In this document: positions 11,302 through 19,330 of the stretch, piece by piece
Layout: every line of letters begins with the position of its first letter
How positions within the stretch are numbered: position 1 is the first letter of the stretch
NCBI GenBank assembly: GCA_963575745.1
Contig: CAUYUJ010019937.1
Location: forward strand, 369,562-433,561
DNA from: Prorocentrum cordatum
Lineage: Eukaryota; Sar; Dinophyceae; Prorocentrales; Prorocentraceae
DNA length: 64,000 nt
Reading direction: 5' to 3'
The notes under the pieces: generated by a model
Database searches by the model: none
Seen by the model: only the letters and a program-made list of their open reading frames with translations
What the model was told of the DNA's origin: nothing
Made by a program: the position numbers and the translations under genes

Positions 11302-11358
11302 GTAAAACGGCACGCCACAACATCGTTGATTCCAGTGTAATGGTTTCTTTCTGTTTAG
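11302..11358 (+). other. Putative 57-nt spliceosomal intron in the retroelement ORF
   Basis: The segment begins GTAAAAC and ends TTTCTTTCTGTTTAG, a good pyrimidine tract and acceptor, followed by G (AG|G, common in dinoflagellates). It lies in phase 2: exon 1 ends ...GGC AT and exon 2 begins G CGG GAC. Its removal exactly restores the frame (CGM-RDLDLPQ). It contains an in-frame TAA, so it is not simply extra coding sequence. Confidence 0.7.
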
Positions 11359-12145
11359 GCGGGACTTAGACCTGCCGCAGTGCGTGGACAGAGGCATGCA
11401 GCTGGGCGCCTACGATTTCTTGTCGGCGAGAGCGCTCATTGCTGACCCAGGGTATGACTGGCCCAAGGTTTCCACAGCCGAGATCTGGCGGTGGGATAAA
11501 GTGCCAGAAGCAGGTTTCCTAGGCAGCAGGATATGCATCGACGGCTCAGGCTTTGACACGACCTCCCTGTATGCGGCTCGTGCAGGTTGGGCAGTGGTGG
11601 CCATGGATCAGAGCAGTCGTTGCGAGGGCAGTGCGTTTGGACCCCTTCCTCATCCTGTCCAGGAATCAGGAGCTGGTGAACTGTATGCTTTGCTGATGGC
11701 CCTCAAGCTCATTGGGCCCTCGCAGTGCACCCAGATCTACACTGATTGCCAGGCCGTCTTGGACGTGTGTGCCCGCGGGCCCGAGTCGGACATGTCTGAG
11801 GTGGCGTTCTCGGAGGTCTGGGAGCTCGTCTGGGATCGTGTTCTAGATATAGGACTAGAAATGATCTGCCTGCACAAAATTAAGAGTCACATTTCCTGGA
11901 GTAGATGTCTGGAGACCTCGGAGGCCCCCCACTGGGCCTGGGTCGGCAACGGCATTGCTGACGGTCTTGCTAAGCGCGGAGCCCTGGAGCACCCTTGCAA
12001 TCCTCGCCTCCGCGCCCTCCAGAGAAATAGAAGTTCGGAGGTAGCAGACCTCAGTAGGTTTATTGCGTGTTTCGGGGAGATGCTCAGCAAGAAGAATTTC
12101 CCTGATGTCCAGAAATGTAAGGCCCCCCCCCCGCCCCAAGCATGA
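11359..12145 (+). pseudogene. Retroelement RNase H domain (segment 2)
   Basis: After the putative intron the frame reads RDLDLPQCVDRGMQLGAYDF and then a complete RNase H fold signature: CIDGSG (Asp at 11540), GAGELYALLMAL (Glu at 11678), YTDCQAVLDVC (Asp at 11744) and GNGIADGLAKRGA (Asp at 11960), with IKSHISW preceding the last. All four catalytic carboxylates are therefore present. The domain would degrade the RNA strand of the RNA:DNA hybrid during reverse transcription. The frame ends at TGA (12143-12145), shortly after a C10 run (12123-12132). A one-base slip in that run would join it to the Cys-module frame. Confidence 0.75.
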
Positions 12146-12530
12146 CCCTTTAGTTTTGGTTTGTGATTTCAAGGGGCATGCTGTCCACAGGACGGGCACT
12201 AAGGGGAAGGGGGCCTACCGCTGTGTGAACTGTGGCGCCCCGGGGTTTTCAGAAGCGTCAGTGTGCGCGCTGCCGTGCTCTGGCCTCCCCGGGCTGGCCA
12301 GGCTCGCCCACGCCAGCCATAAGCTCTGGATCAGTGGCGGCCGAGTCGTGTGGTGTAATTCGTGCGCTGCATTCGGGTCTGTCAAGCTGTGCCTATTGGG
12401 AGGTCCGTGCCCTGGCGCGCCTCCCAACAAGCCAGCGGAGAAGACCCTAAAGCAGCTGAAGGAGGGGAAGGATCCGTCCACCAAATCCTTCGTGGGTCGG
12501 CCTGTACCCCTCCATCGGTCGGGGCCTTAG
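12146..12530 (+). pseudogene. Retroelement C-terminal double Cys module (segment 3)
   Basis: In the frame entered at the C10 run the sequence reads KHDPLVLVCDFKGHAVHR, then YRCVNCGAPG and CALPC. A second module has ASHKLWISGG, VVWCNSCAAFG and LLGGPC, then LKQLKEGKDPSTKS. Each module has the pattern H-x-L/V ... C-x2-C ... C, the presumed zinc-binding tail found at the C-terminus of dinoflagellate LINE polyproteins. The frame ends at 12528-12530. The module probably binds nucleic acid, but this is inferred from the Cys pattern. Confidence 0.6.
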
Positions 12531-12659
12531 CGGTGCGGTCGCGCGCCTGCTGGCCCTGGCCTCGTTTTTCGCGCCGCTCGCCGTCGCCCGCCGCCCAGTG
12601 TTCTCGCCTGGAGGAGCTTGGCTGCGCAAGGGTCGACAGGATCGACAGGAGGAGTCACG

Positions 12660-12795
12660 TTCGAGTTCCTCTCGGTTGAGTGTGCAGGATGCTTCGGGTG
12701 GGGCCCTGCAGGCCTGAGCATGGAGAGTGTCTCGGACGGGAGCTTGCCCCCTGTATGGGGCCCGCGCTTCACGTTGGCAATCCGAACGGGTAATC
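12660..12795 (+). repeat. Copy of the 10.1-10.5 kb direct repeat, 3' of the retroelement
   Basis: The blocks tgagcatggagagtgtctcg, gacgggagc, tggggcccgcgcttcacg and ttggcaatccgaacggg match the units at 10125-10505. Its position suggests that the flanking array was split by the retroelement. Confidence 0.55.
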
Positions 12796-12989
12796 CGAAC
12801 ACATGTACTTCAACGTCGTCGTCAGGAGTCCGCAGGGGGGCGCATGAAGCCACAGGAAGCTCCAGGAGGCCCCAGGAGGCCCCAGGGCCACCAGGAAGCG
12901 GTACAGGAATATTACAGGAGGCCCCGGGAGGTCCCACACACACCCTGGAGCAGATCCAGGAGGCCCCAGACGGCCCCAAAAAGGGTCCG

Positions 12990-13438
12990 CGCAGGGGGGC
13001 CTCCTTCGCCTTCGCCGCCTGACGCCGCAGTCGTCGCCTCACCCCGCTGGGCGGCTTCGCTCTCTGCTGTTGCCGCGAAGCAGCCGGGCCAGACCGCGTG
13101 GGGCCCAGCCCGCGCGCCTGGCGCGGGGGAGGGGAGCGGCCCCGCCCCGGCTCCCGCCCCGGCTCCCGCCAGCGGCACTGGGATGAGGCACCATCCCCAT
13201 CCCCAGGTCCAGCCTTCCGCGAGGCTGGGGAGGCCGCCCTGCGCCGCCGCCGCTCCCGCGCCCGCCCCGCAGGGTCCGCCGAGCATGGCCCCCCACGGCC
13301 GCGCTGCCGCCCCATCCGCCGCGCCCGCGCGGCTGGGGCAGGGGGCGCGGCGCCGCCCAAGCCACTCAAGGCCAGCTCGAGCCGAGATGGCCTTGAGTCT
13401 TGAGCCAAAATGGCAACTTGAGCCAAAATGGCTACGGA
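12990..13438 (-). pseudogene. SL-tagged retrocopy of an unknown mRNA
   Basis: Reading the - strand from 13438, a full dinoflagellate spliced leader (ending GCCATTTTGGCTCAAG) is followed directly by several decayed leaders. After them, two ATGs near 13295 and 13286 open frames of high Ala/Gly/Arg content. The second gives MLGGPCGAGAG..., ending at 12912, and contains FAATAESEAAQRGEATT. I recognise no family. Sequence below about 12990 turns into CCAGGAGGCC repeats and is probably not part of the retrocopy. The transcript identity is unknown; the retroposed origin rests on the SL. Confidence 0.55.
13376..13438 (-). other. Tandem relic spliced leaders (DinoSL)
   Basis: In the - direction there is one full 22-nt leader (13438-13417). 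It is followed by TTGCCATTTTGGCTCAAG (13416-13399), a 7-nt stub ACTCAAG (13398-13392) and a degenerate GCCATCTCGGCTCGAG (13391-13376; 13 of 16 match the 3' part of the leader). Successive truncated leaders are what repeated rounds of trans-splicing and retroposition produce. Confidence 0.85.
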
Positions 13439-13469
13439 GGTATTTTTGCGTTTCCCACGCCCCCCCGGG

Positions 13470-13655
13470 AATTCAGAGCACGCGATTCGGGTGTGGTCAA
13501 GTTGGCGGTTTGGGGCTCCCCCCCCTCGCGCGGATTTCAACAGCTTGCAGTCGGAAGCAGACAACAGGACTGTAACATTGGAAACTTGAAACTGCAACTG
13601 GTGCAATGGGGGCAGCAACTTCGTCCTGCAGCCTGATGGCCCCACAAGGGGGCCG
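13470..13655 (+). repeat. Dispersed repeat family K, copy 1
   Basis: Shared blocks are attcagagcacgcgattcggg, ctcgcgcgg, actgtaacattggaaacttg, ctgcaactggt, cagcctgatggccccacaag and ggggccggcggat. Other copies are at 29640-29776 and 54861-55067. No coding frame is conserved between copies. It may be SINE-like, but no pol III boxes were established. Confidence 0.75.
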
Positions 13656-14059
13656 GCGGATCTTTTGCATGTCCTTATATGCTGCGAAAGCATTACGGCC
13701 GGTGTGGCCGAACCTGAAGGCAGGATTTTCTCCCCCGCTGGCGGACCCCCCCCCCAGACGCTCCCAGGACCCCAGGATGGTGGCATTCTGACCTGGGACA
13801 CGCCCCAAACCCCACACCCTCAGGGAAGGGATTAAAGGGACGAGGTTGTCCCATCGACCTAATCACGACGTTCCTCCGTTCCTCCATCTCCTCCTTCCTC
13901 CAGTTCCTAGGGACTGACGACGACGACGACAGCGTCTTCCACGCGCCGAAGGATCGGCGGATCTTCATCTGTAGGCTGATCTTCTACAGTTTCCCTCATA
14001 CCGTCGGACTGATATAAGATCGAGGTCGGTTCGGGGAGGGTACCCTATTTAATGTTCTT

Positions 14060-14095
14060 CGTATGTGTGCGTGTGTGTCTGTGTGTGTGTTGGAT
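14060..14095. repeat. GT-rich microsatellite
   Basis: A short run of TGTGTG/TGCGTG words. Confidence 0.85.
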
Positions 14096-14214
14096 GTTAC
14101 TGTGCATCCTGGAGGAGGGCACCCTTGGATGTTCTGCGCGCCTTGGCCAGCGGAGGGTCTCATGTTCTTGAAGGAGGTGTTTCTGTCCTAGGTTCGCCCG
14201 CGCCCTGATCCCTG

Positions 14215-14470
14215 GATACCAGAATTTTCCAGTCCGCGACCGACGAGAACGGTCGTTACCGATTTTGCTTAAAATTGTGGTACCGGTGGCGACCGATGTG
14301 CGACAAAATCGGTCGCAACCGATCGGTCGCGACCAATCGGTCGCGATCGGTGGCGACCGGTCGCGACCGATCCTGGGATGGGCGCGATCGGTCGCGGCCG
14401 ATTTGGAGTGCCGATCGGTCGCTAGCGGTCGCGACCGAACAGCAATCGGTATCCAACGATTGGCGCGGTC
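14215..14470. repeat. Palindrome cluster, family J copy 1 (GGTCGCGACC)
   Basis: A dense cluster of the words ATCGGTCGCGACCGAT, GGTGGCGACCGG and cgatcggtcgcg. Many are perfect palindromes centred on TCGCGA. Its flanks (gacgagaacggtcg, ttgcttaaaa, tcggtatccaacgat) recur at 41040-41240 and 53832-53950. The sequence can fold into many alternative hairpins and has no coding frame. Confidence 0.75.
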
Positions 14471-14694
14471 CTCTGCCGCGGCGGAGAAGAAACGTGTGCC
14501 CCCCCCCCCCCCCCCTGTGCCCAGGCGCGACGGACGGCGCCTTTTTCCACCACGCGGACGTGCTCCGGCTCCCTGCGCCGCGCGCGCCCCTGGACCTCCG
14601 AGAGGACAACAAAAAGGTTCCCCCATGCCGCGCCCCCCCCCGCCGACCGTGCTCCCCTTGGGGGGGCCTCCCAGGGGGCTCCTTTGGTGCCGCC

Positions 14695-14895
14695 GCTGCG
14701 ATTCGATGCGGCTTCGATGGATTCCGACTCCGATTCGGCTGGATTTCAGATTCCGATTTGGGCTCCGAGTTCTCGATGTTGCCGATGTCCGCCGATTCGA
14801 CTCTTCCCGGCTCGGCTGCCGATGTCCGCCGATTCGGTTCGTTTCGATCGCCGATCCGTTTTGCCGATTCGATTCGGGGCTCTCCTGCCCGTGTT
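14695..14895 (+). repeat. GATTCGATTC-rich dispersed repeat, copy 1
   Basis: Repeated GATTCGATTC, CCGATTC and GCCGATGTCCGCC words, ending gccgatccgttttgccgattc. A closely matching copy lies at 44535-44745 inside a family G MITE. The Ser/Asp/Arg-rich frames are repeat translations. Confidence 0.7.
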
Positions 14896-15159
14896 CCCTT
14901 TTTGCGGCGCTTCCCGTGAGGCACTCGTCCCCCCCTCGGGGTCCGCCCCGAAGTCCTGGTCGGCACGCGCCCCTGGAGAGGTCCCGGGGAAGGGTTCCCA
15001 TGCCGCTCCCCTCCGCCCGTGTTCCCACGTTGGTGGCGCCTCCCGGGAGGCTCCCGCCGCTCCCTCTGGCTCCGCCCCGGCCTCCTGGTCGGAGCGCCCC
15101 CCCGGAGAGGTCCGGGAGAACAGCGGCACATCGCTGCCTCCTGCTTCTGTCCCCCAGGA

Positions 15160-15285
15160 CCTGGTCGTGGACAACACCGTGCTCCAGAACGTGCTCCGTG
15201 GCGAGGACGGCGACCTGGATCGCTACCTCGGCGCCCTCCGCCGCATATCGCTCCCCGGGCACACCGTCCTCAACGTCAACCTCAT
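15160..15285 (+). CDS. Putative internal exon, unknown protein
   Basis: A strong acceptor (pyrimidine-rich tract ending CTGTCCCCCAG at about 15159) is followed by an open frame reading DLVVDNTVLQNVLRGEDGD, then LDRYLGALRRISLPGH, then TVLNVNLMSQ. Composition is balanced and protein-like, unlike the surrounding Pro/Arg frames. The donor is not obvious; the frame stays open to 15370 but becomes Gly/Ala-rich after 15290. I do not recognise the family. It could be an exon of a long, intron-rich dinoflagellate gene whose other exons lie outside or were missed. Confidence 0.4.
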
Positions 15286-15678
15286 GAGCCAGGAGAGTCC
15301 GCGGGGGGGGTCGGCTGCCGAGGCCGCTGTGCTCGTCCCGGGAAGGGCCCTCCTCGCCACGGCGCGATAATCCCTCGGGGGCCCCCAAACGGGGTGGTGA
15401 CCACACCGTGCGGTAAGTCGGGGTGGGGATTTGGGTTCACCGCACGGTTTTGGGACTCGAGTCCCTCTCCCAGGACTTCTCGGGCGACAGGAGCCTATCA
15501 AGTCCCAAGTCCTTGCGGTGACGGACCGTGCGGTGAGGTATCTTGGGGTTCCGAGGTCAGCGCACGGTCTGCGCACGGTCTGCGCACGGTCTGCGCACCG
15601 TTTCGGGACTCCAAATTCCCCCCTCGGAGTGCTGGCCAGAACGCTCAGCGCGAGCCCCCAGGGACCGTCAAGCAGTAC

Positions 15679-15826
15679 GTCGGGCCTGTCCCTCTACAGG
15701 AGGAATATTCAGAAAGAGCACAAAAATAGTCGGGGGACGATGTTTGGAGTATCTCTGGCTATTTTCGATGGTTTGACTATTTTTAATGTTTCCTCCAAAA
15801 TCCGCCTGAGGACATTCCCGACCTAA
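15679..15826 (+). mobile_element. MITE family A, copy 2 (intact reference)
   Basis: The left end is GTCGGGCCTGTCCCTCTACAG and the right end is cctgaggacattcccgacctaa, forming about 20-bp imperfect inverted repeats. The interior includes aaaaatagtcgggggacgatg and tgactatttttaat. It is 148 bp long, non-coding and AT-richer than its surroundings. It serves as the reference for the split copies described elsewhere. Confidence 0.8.
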
Positions 15827-15844
15827 ATCAAGCATGGATGACAG

Positions 15845-16068
15845 TCTAGGCCTCCTAGATGGGGTCCGAGTATAATCGCGACGCATCGCCGATGCATCGA
15901 CGGTGGCGCTCGATGTGGAGCCCGATTTTCCCCACGTCGACGTCGCGGATGCGTCGCCGACGTCGCCCATGCATCGCCGATGCATCGCCGATGCATCGCC
16001 GATGCATTGGCGATGCGGCGCGATCCGTCGACCCCATCTTTTCGGACCCCAGCTAGGAGGCCTCTAGA
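15845..16068. mobile_element. MITE family E, copy 2, with about 25-bp inverted ends
   Basis: The left end TCTAGGCCTCCTAGATGGGG (continuing TCCGA) is the inverse of the right end, with one substitution and a 2-nt indel. The interior repeats ATGCATCGCCG four times and shares gagcccgattttcccc with copy 1. No target-site duplication is visible. Confidence 0.8.
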
Positions 16069-16573
16069 CAAGCTTCTCCCAGGGAAAGGTCCAGAGCTTA
16101 CGGAAGCGACATCGCTGAGCGTCGAGCTTCTCTGCCTTTCTCGAGCCGCCCAGAGACCTCCAGGTATCCGAGAGGATGTTTCCCTTCCCCCTCGCAATCC
16201 GTTTTTCGATGGTCCTGCGACACCCCTCGAGAGGTACGGGGAGCAGGGGCGTCGATACCTTGTGTCCTCCCAAGGAGGGCTTCCTTCAGCAGCCGGGGTT
16301 CGCCGAGTGCGGCGAGGCCGCAGTGGCGCAAGAGACAGCACAGCACACGAGTGTTTGAAGGTCCGCGTGGATTTCTCGAGTCGGCGCTGGGGCACCCCGG
16401 AGGACTGGGCGGGGAGGACAGGAGGGCCAGGAGAGCAAGGAAAACGTACGCGTACGTGCGTACATGTTGGTTTCGAAACCACGCATTGCGTGAATGCTCG
16501 TATCACGAAGCTGGTTTCGTGGGTGGGGGGCCGTGCTCATGTATTTTACGTGGTTGGGCTCGTACTCTTCTTG

Positions 16574-16795
16574 TGGGCTCCCTAGAGGTGGGAGGGGACG
16601 GGGGAGGAGGAGTACGGGGGAGGGGAGGGGGGAGGTGGACCCCCCTGGCGCTTTTCCTCCCCCCTAAAGCGCTCGCTTTTCGGGCTCCCTAGAGTGGGAG
16701 GGGAAGGGGGAGGAGGAGAAGGAGGGGGAGGGGAGCGGTGGGGTGGGCCCCCCCTGGCGCTCTTCTTGCCCCCACCCCGGCGCGCGCGCGCGGAA
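16574..16795 (+). repeat. Direct duplication of an about 115-bp purine-rich unit
   Basis: Both units begin gggctccctagag followed by a tgggaggggaNggggg run. They continue through gggaggagga runs, then gccccccctggcgctNttc. Non-coding. Confidence 0.7.
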
Positions 16796-16980
16796 GTCCG
16801 CGCGGATCTCCGGACGTACACGCTGCTCTATGTGGATGCTCGGATCGATGGTCTTCGGGACTTTTAAGTCGAAGCCAGGACGAGGATCAATTCGGGGGAT
16901 GACACATCGGGAATCTCTGAAAGCCCACGGCTCTGGAGGATGTATCGACGGTCGTCGGGACGTGTGTGAGCCTTGCTCAG

Positions 16981-17181
16981 CTCGGCGGCCAGCGAGGGCG
17001 AAAGTTAGAAGGAGAAGGCCCTCTCAGAGGGCGGAGGGGCTTCTCCGGAGCCCATCCGGCCTTCTAAGAGGTGCTCTGTGTCGTCGGGGACGGCTCAGAA
17101 AACTTCTCGGAAGGCCCGGGGACTTCTGAGCCATCAGAGAAGGCCCGCCACTTCTCACTTCCCCCCCGGGCTCGCCGCCGA
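16981..17181. mobile_element. MITE family D, copy 2
   Basis: The left end is ctcggcggccagcgagggcg. The right end, reverse-complemented, is atcggcggcgagcccggggg. The interior has ggagaaggccctctcagagg and acttctcggaaggcc hairpin words. It is 201 bp, almost the same length as copy 1, and lies next to a family B repeat at 17193. Confidence 0.75.
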
Positions 17182-17192
17182 TACAGTGGAAA

Positions 17193-17342
17193 CCCATGCC
17201 GAGAGACACCCTGCTTGCCCCCAGGGTGTCCTGAGTTTCTTGGGTTTCGATGGTTCTGTTGTGGGGGGCGTGACGTTCCCACACTTACATCAATGGACGC
17301 CCTGGTGTCTCAGGTTTGGGCTTTTCTTGTGGAAGGTGCCTT
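17193..17342 (+). repeat. Dispersed repeat family B, copy 3
   Basis: Begins CCCATGCCGAGAGACACCC, contains gtttcttgggtttcgatggt and gcgtgacgttcccacac, and ends ttcttgtggaaggtgccttg. Confidence 0.8.
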
Positions 17343-17509
17343 GTGGTTGAGCTCCTGCTGTATCTGGAAGGTCAGGTCGATGGTCCTGGGGACGTGCACG
17401 TGCCCGCTCAAAGCTCCATTGGCCGACAGCATGTCGGCTCTTAGCGGACCGCCTGCGCCATGATTCGAGGAGGGCGGCAGCACGCGCTCTGAGGATCATC
17501 GACCAGAGG

Positions 17510-17841
17510 CGGCGGCGAGCGAGGGGGGGAGGTGAGAAGGAGAAGGCCTTCTCAGAAGGCTGCGGGACCTCTCGGACGCCCTCGCGCCATCTGAGACGTT
17601 TTCAGTGTCTTCGGGGAGAAGGCTCGGAACATTTCTGAGAAGGCCGGGGGTTGGCATCGCTCGGACGTGTGCATTTTTTCTCGGCGAGGACCTTCGAGGA
17701 GCATCCTCGACCATCGGGCCAACAAAGCACGCACGAGACCGAAACATGCACAGGGAATGGACGTCCGAGCGACGGCGAGGGGGGCTCCCCAGCCTTCTGG
17801 GAAGGCCCGCCCCTGCTCACCTCCCCCCCGCACTCGCCGCC
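17510..17841. mobile_element. MITE family D, copy 3, interrupted by a family F element
   Basis: The inverted ends are ggcggcgagcgaggggggag on the left and its near-inverse ctcccccccgcactcgccgcc on the right. The body is longer than in the other copies because a second element (17652-17780) lies inside it. Without that insert it would be about 203 bp, matching copies 1 and 2. Confidence 0.75.
17652..17780. mobile_element. MITE family F, copy 1 (nested)
   Basis: Begins TTGGCATCGCTCGGACGTGT and ends GGACGTCCGAGCGACGGCGA, which are inverted (core TCGCTCGGACGT). It shares cgaaacatgcacagggaatg with the copy at 41282-41390. Non-coding. Confidence 0.7.
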
Positions 17842-17845
17842 AACA

Positions 17846-17995
17846 GAGGCGCTGAACCTGCCGCTTGTTCGCGCGGAGCAGATCTCCGCGGCCCTCGGCG
17901 GTGACTGGGAAGTGCTGGACCAGCGGGAGGGCCTCTACGACCTCAGCCCGGAGGCCGTCGGCATCGAGTGCGAGGCCGACGCTTGGCCCGATCGT
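17846..17995 (+). CDS. Putative exon directly after a family D element, unknown protein
   Basis: Immediately 3' of the family D right end the sequence reads CCAACAG followed by an open frame: EALNLPLVRAEQISAALGGD, then WEVLDQREGLYDLSPEAVGI, then ECEADAWPDRREAVVVGV. Composition and periodicity look coding, and AACAG could be the 3' splice site. The donor may be one of the GT words near 17990-18030. I do not recognise the family. If real, the preceding intron ends in a MITE. Confidence 0.35.
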
Positions 17996-18548
17996 CGAGA
18001 GGCGGTCGTCGTCGGCGTAGGCGTCGTCGAGGTTCGAGGCATCGGATGTCCAGCCGGCGCGGTGCGGTGACCGCACCGCCTGGCGAGCCAGAGGAGATCA
18101 GGGGTGCGCACAGTTCTGGGACCTAGGTCGGTTCCCGAGGATGCCTTGGTGGGCGCCTGGGGCATCCGAAGTCCCAAGGACGCGCGGCGAGGGGCGGCGC
18201 GGCGAGGCCTCCCTGAGAATTTCGAGGCCACCGCACGGTCTGCCACTGCCCTGCCGTTTTGGGTGCCCAGCAGGTTCGGGGATCAAGGTTGTTCCCCACC
18301 TGGCGGGATGTGGTCGTCCAGTTTGGGGGAGAGTCAGCGGGCGAAAAACGATATAACATGTTTTTTTTCCCACCGTCGGAGACGCCTCCCCCTGGGCGGC
18401 TGGAGCGTGTATTGTAGTGGCCTCCGGCCAGTGCCGCCGATCCAGGACGCTTCCGTTGTTGCCGGAAGCGCACGATGGCGGTCATGACCGGCGACGACGG
18501 CGAGCGGTGAGGATGATGACGAGGATTGGGAATGGAGGCGACGGAGTA

Positions 18549-18735
18549 GGATGAGGATGATGATGATGATGATGATGATGAGGAGGAGCAGGAGGAGGAG
18601 GAGGAGGAGGAGGATAATCATGATGAGTTGGAGGGGTGTGGGGGGGAGGGGCAGGAGTAGCAGGAGTCGGAGGATGAGGAGGAGCAGGAGGAAACGGGAA
18701 GTGGAAGAGGGGGACAGGGAGGCGCGTGACGAGGA
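18549..18735 (+). repeat. GAT and AGG trinucleotide tracts
   Basis: A (GAT)n run at about 18549-18580 is followed by AGG-rich sequence to about 18735. ORFs through it are low-complexity. Confidence 0.85.
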
Positions 18736-18849
18736 TGAGGAGATTTTTGGAAATGTTCGGCGGTTGATGGAAGACCTCTTTGGGGCCAGGTGTTGGCCCT
18801 CTGGTTTGAGCTTCTCGCGAGGGGGGTCTAGGAGGCAGTTTGGAGGCCT

Positions 18850-19330
18850 CTGGAAGCGTCCTGGGTGCATTCTGCAGACCCCTGCGGGCCTTTAGGGGCT
18901 TCAAGGGGGCCTCTTCGGGGCCAGTTGGAAGCGTCGTCGTGGGGCCGCTTCAGGCCTCTTGGGGGCCTCTGGGGGCCTGTTGGGTTTTTGGTTGCCATCG
19001 TCGGCATTTCTTCCGCCGTTTTGGCGCACCTTCAGGCGCCTTTTGGGCCCGTCCTGGGACCCTCTGAGGCCTTTTCTGGTGGCCTCCTGGGCCATCACGG
19101 GCACTTCTTGGGCCGTCTTGGAACTCTCGTCGCGGTCTTTCTTGCCGTTTGGGGGCTCTTGGGGCGTCAGCGACGCCCTGAAGGCCCGAAACGCGAGTCT
19201 GTTAAACTCGCATGTTTCCCGAAGGGGATGGGACACTTGTTGTTTCTTTGTGCCTTTTTGGGGAGGCCTTTTCTTTTCAGGGCTTCTGAGGGCCGGATCA
19301 GTCTTGGGGCCATACTGGGCGTTTTGTAGC
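18850..19330 (+). repeat. Degenerate GGGCCTCTTGGGG-type repeat field
   Basis: Words such as cctcttgggg, gggcctctgg, gggccgtcttgg and ttttgggg recur irregularly at 15-35-bp spacing. The same texture is seen at 24330-24900. All frames remain open because of composition. No motif supports a gene. Confidence 0.55.

Larger units (their letters stand above)
10490..12530 (+). mobile_element. 5'-truncated LINE-like retroelement (3' half)
   Basis: The readable parts in order are the post-RT linker (from HLGVDYTAGRRR, about 10493), a short Cys motif (CRVCG), an RNase H domain (11540-11960) and two C-terminal Cys modules (12170-12530). This order matches the 3' end of RNase H-bearing non-LTR retrotransposons that are abundant in dinoflagellates. 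No reverse-transcriptase catalytic motif is present, so the copy is 5'-truncated. It carries an intron-like 57-nt insert and a frame change at a C10 run. No target-site duplication could be fixed. Confidence 0.7.
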
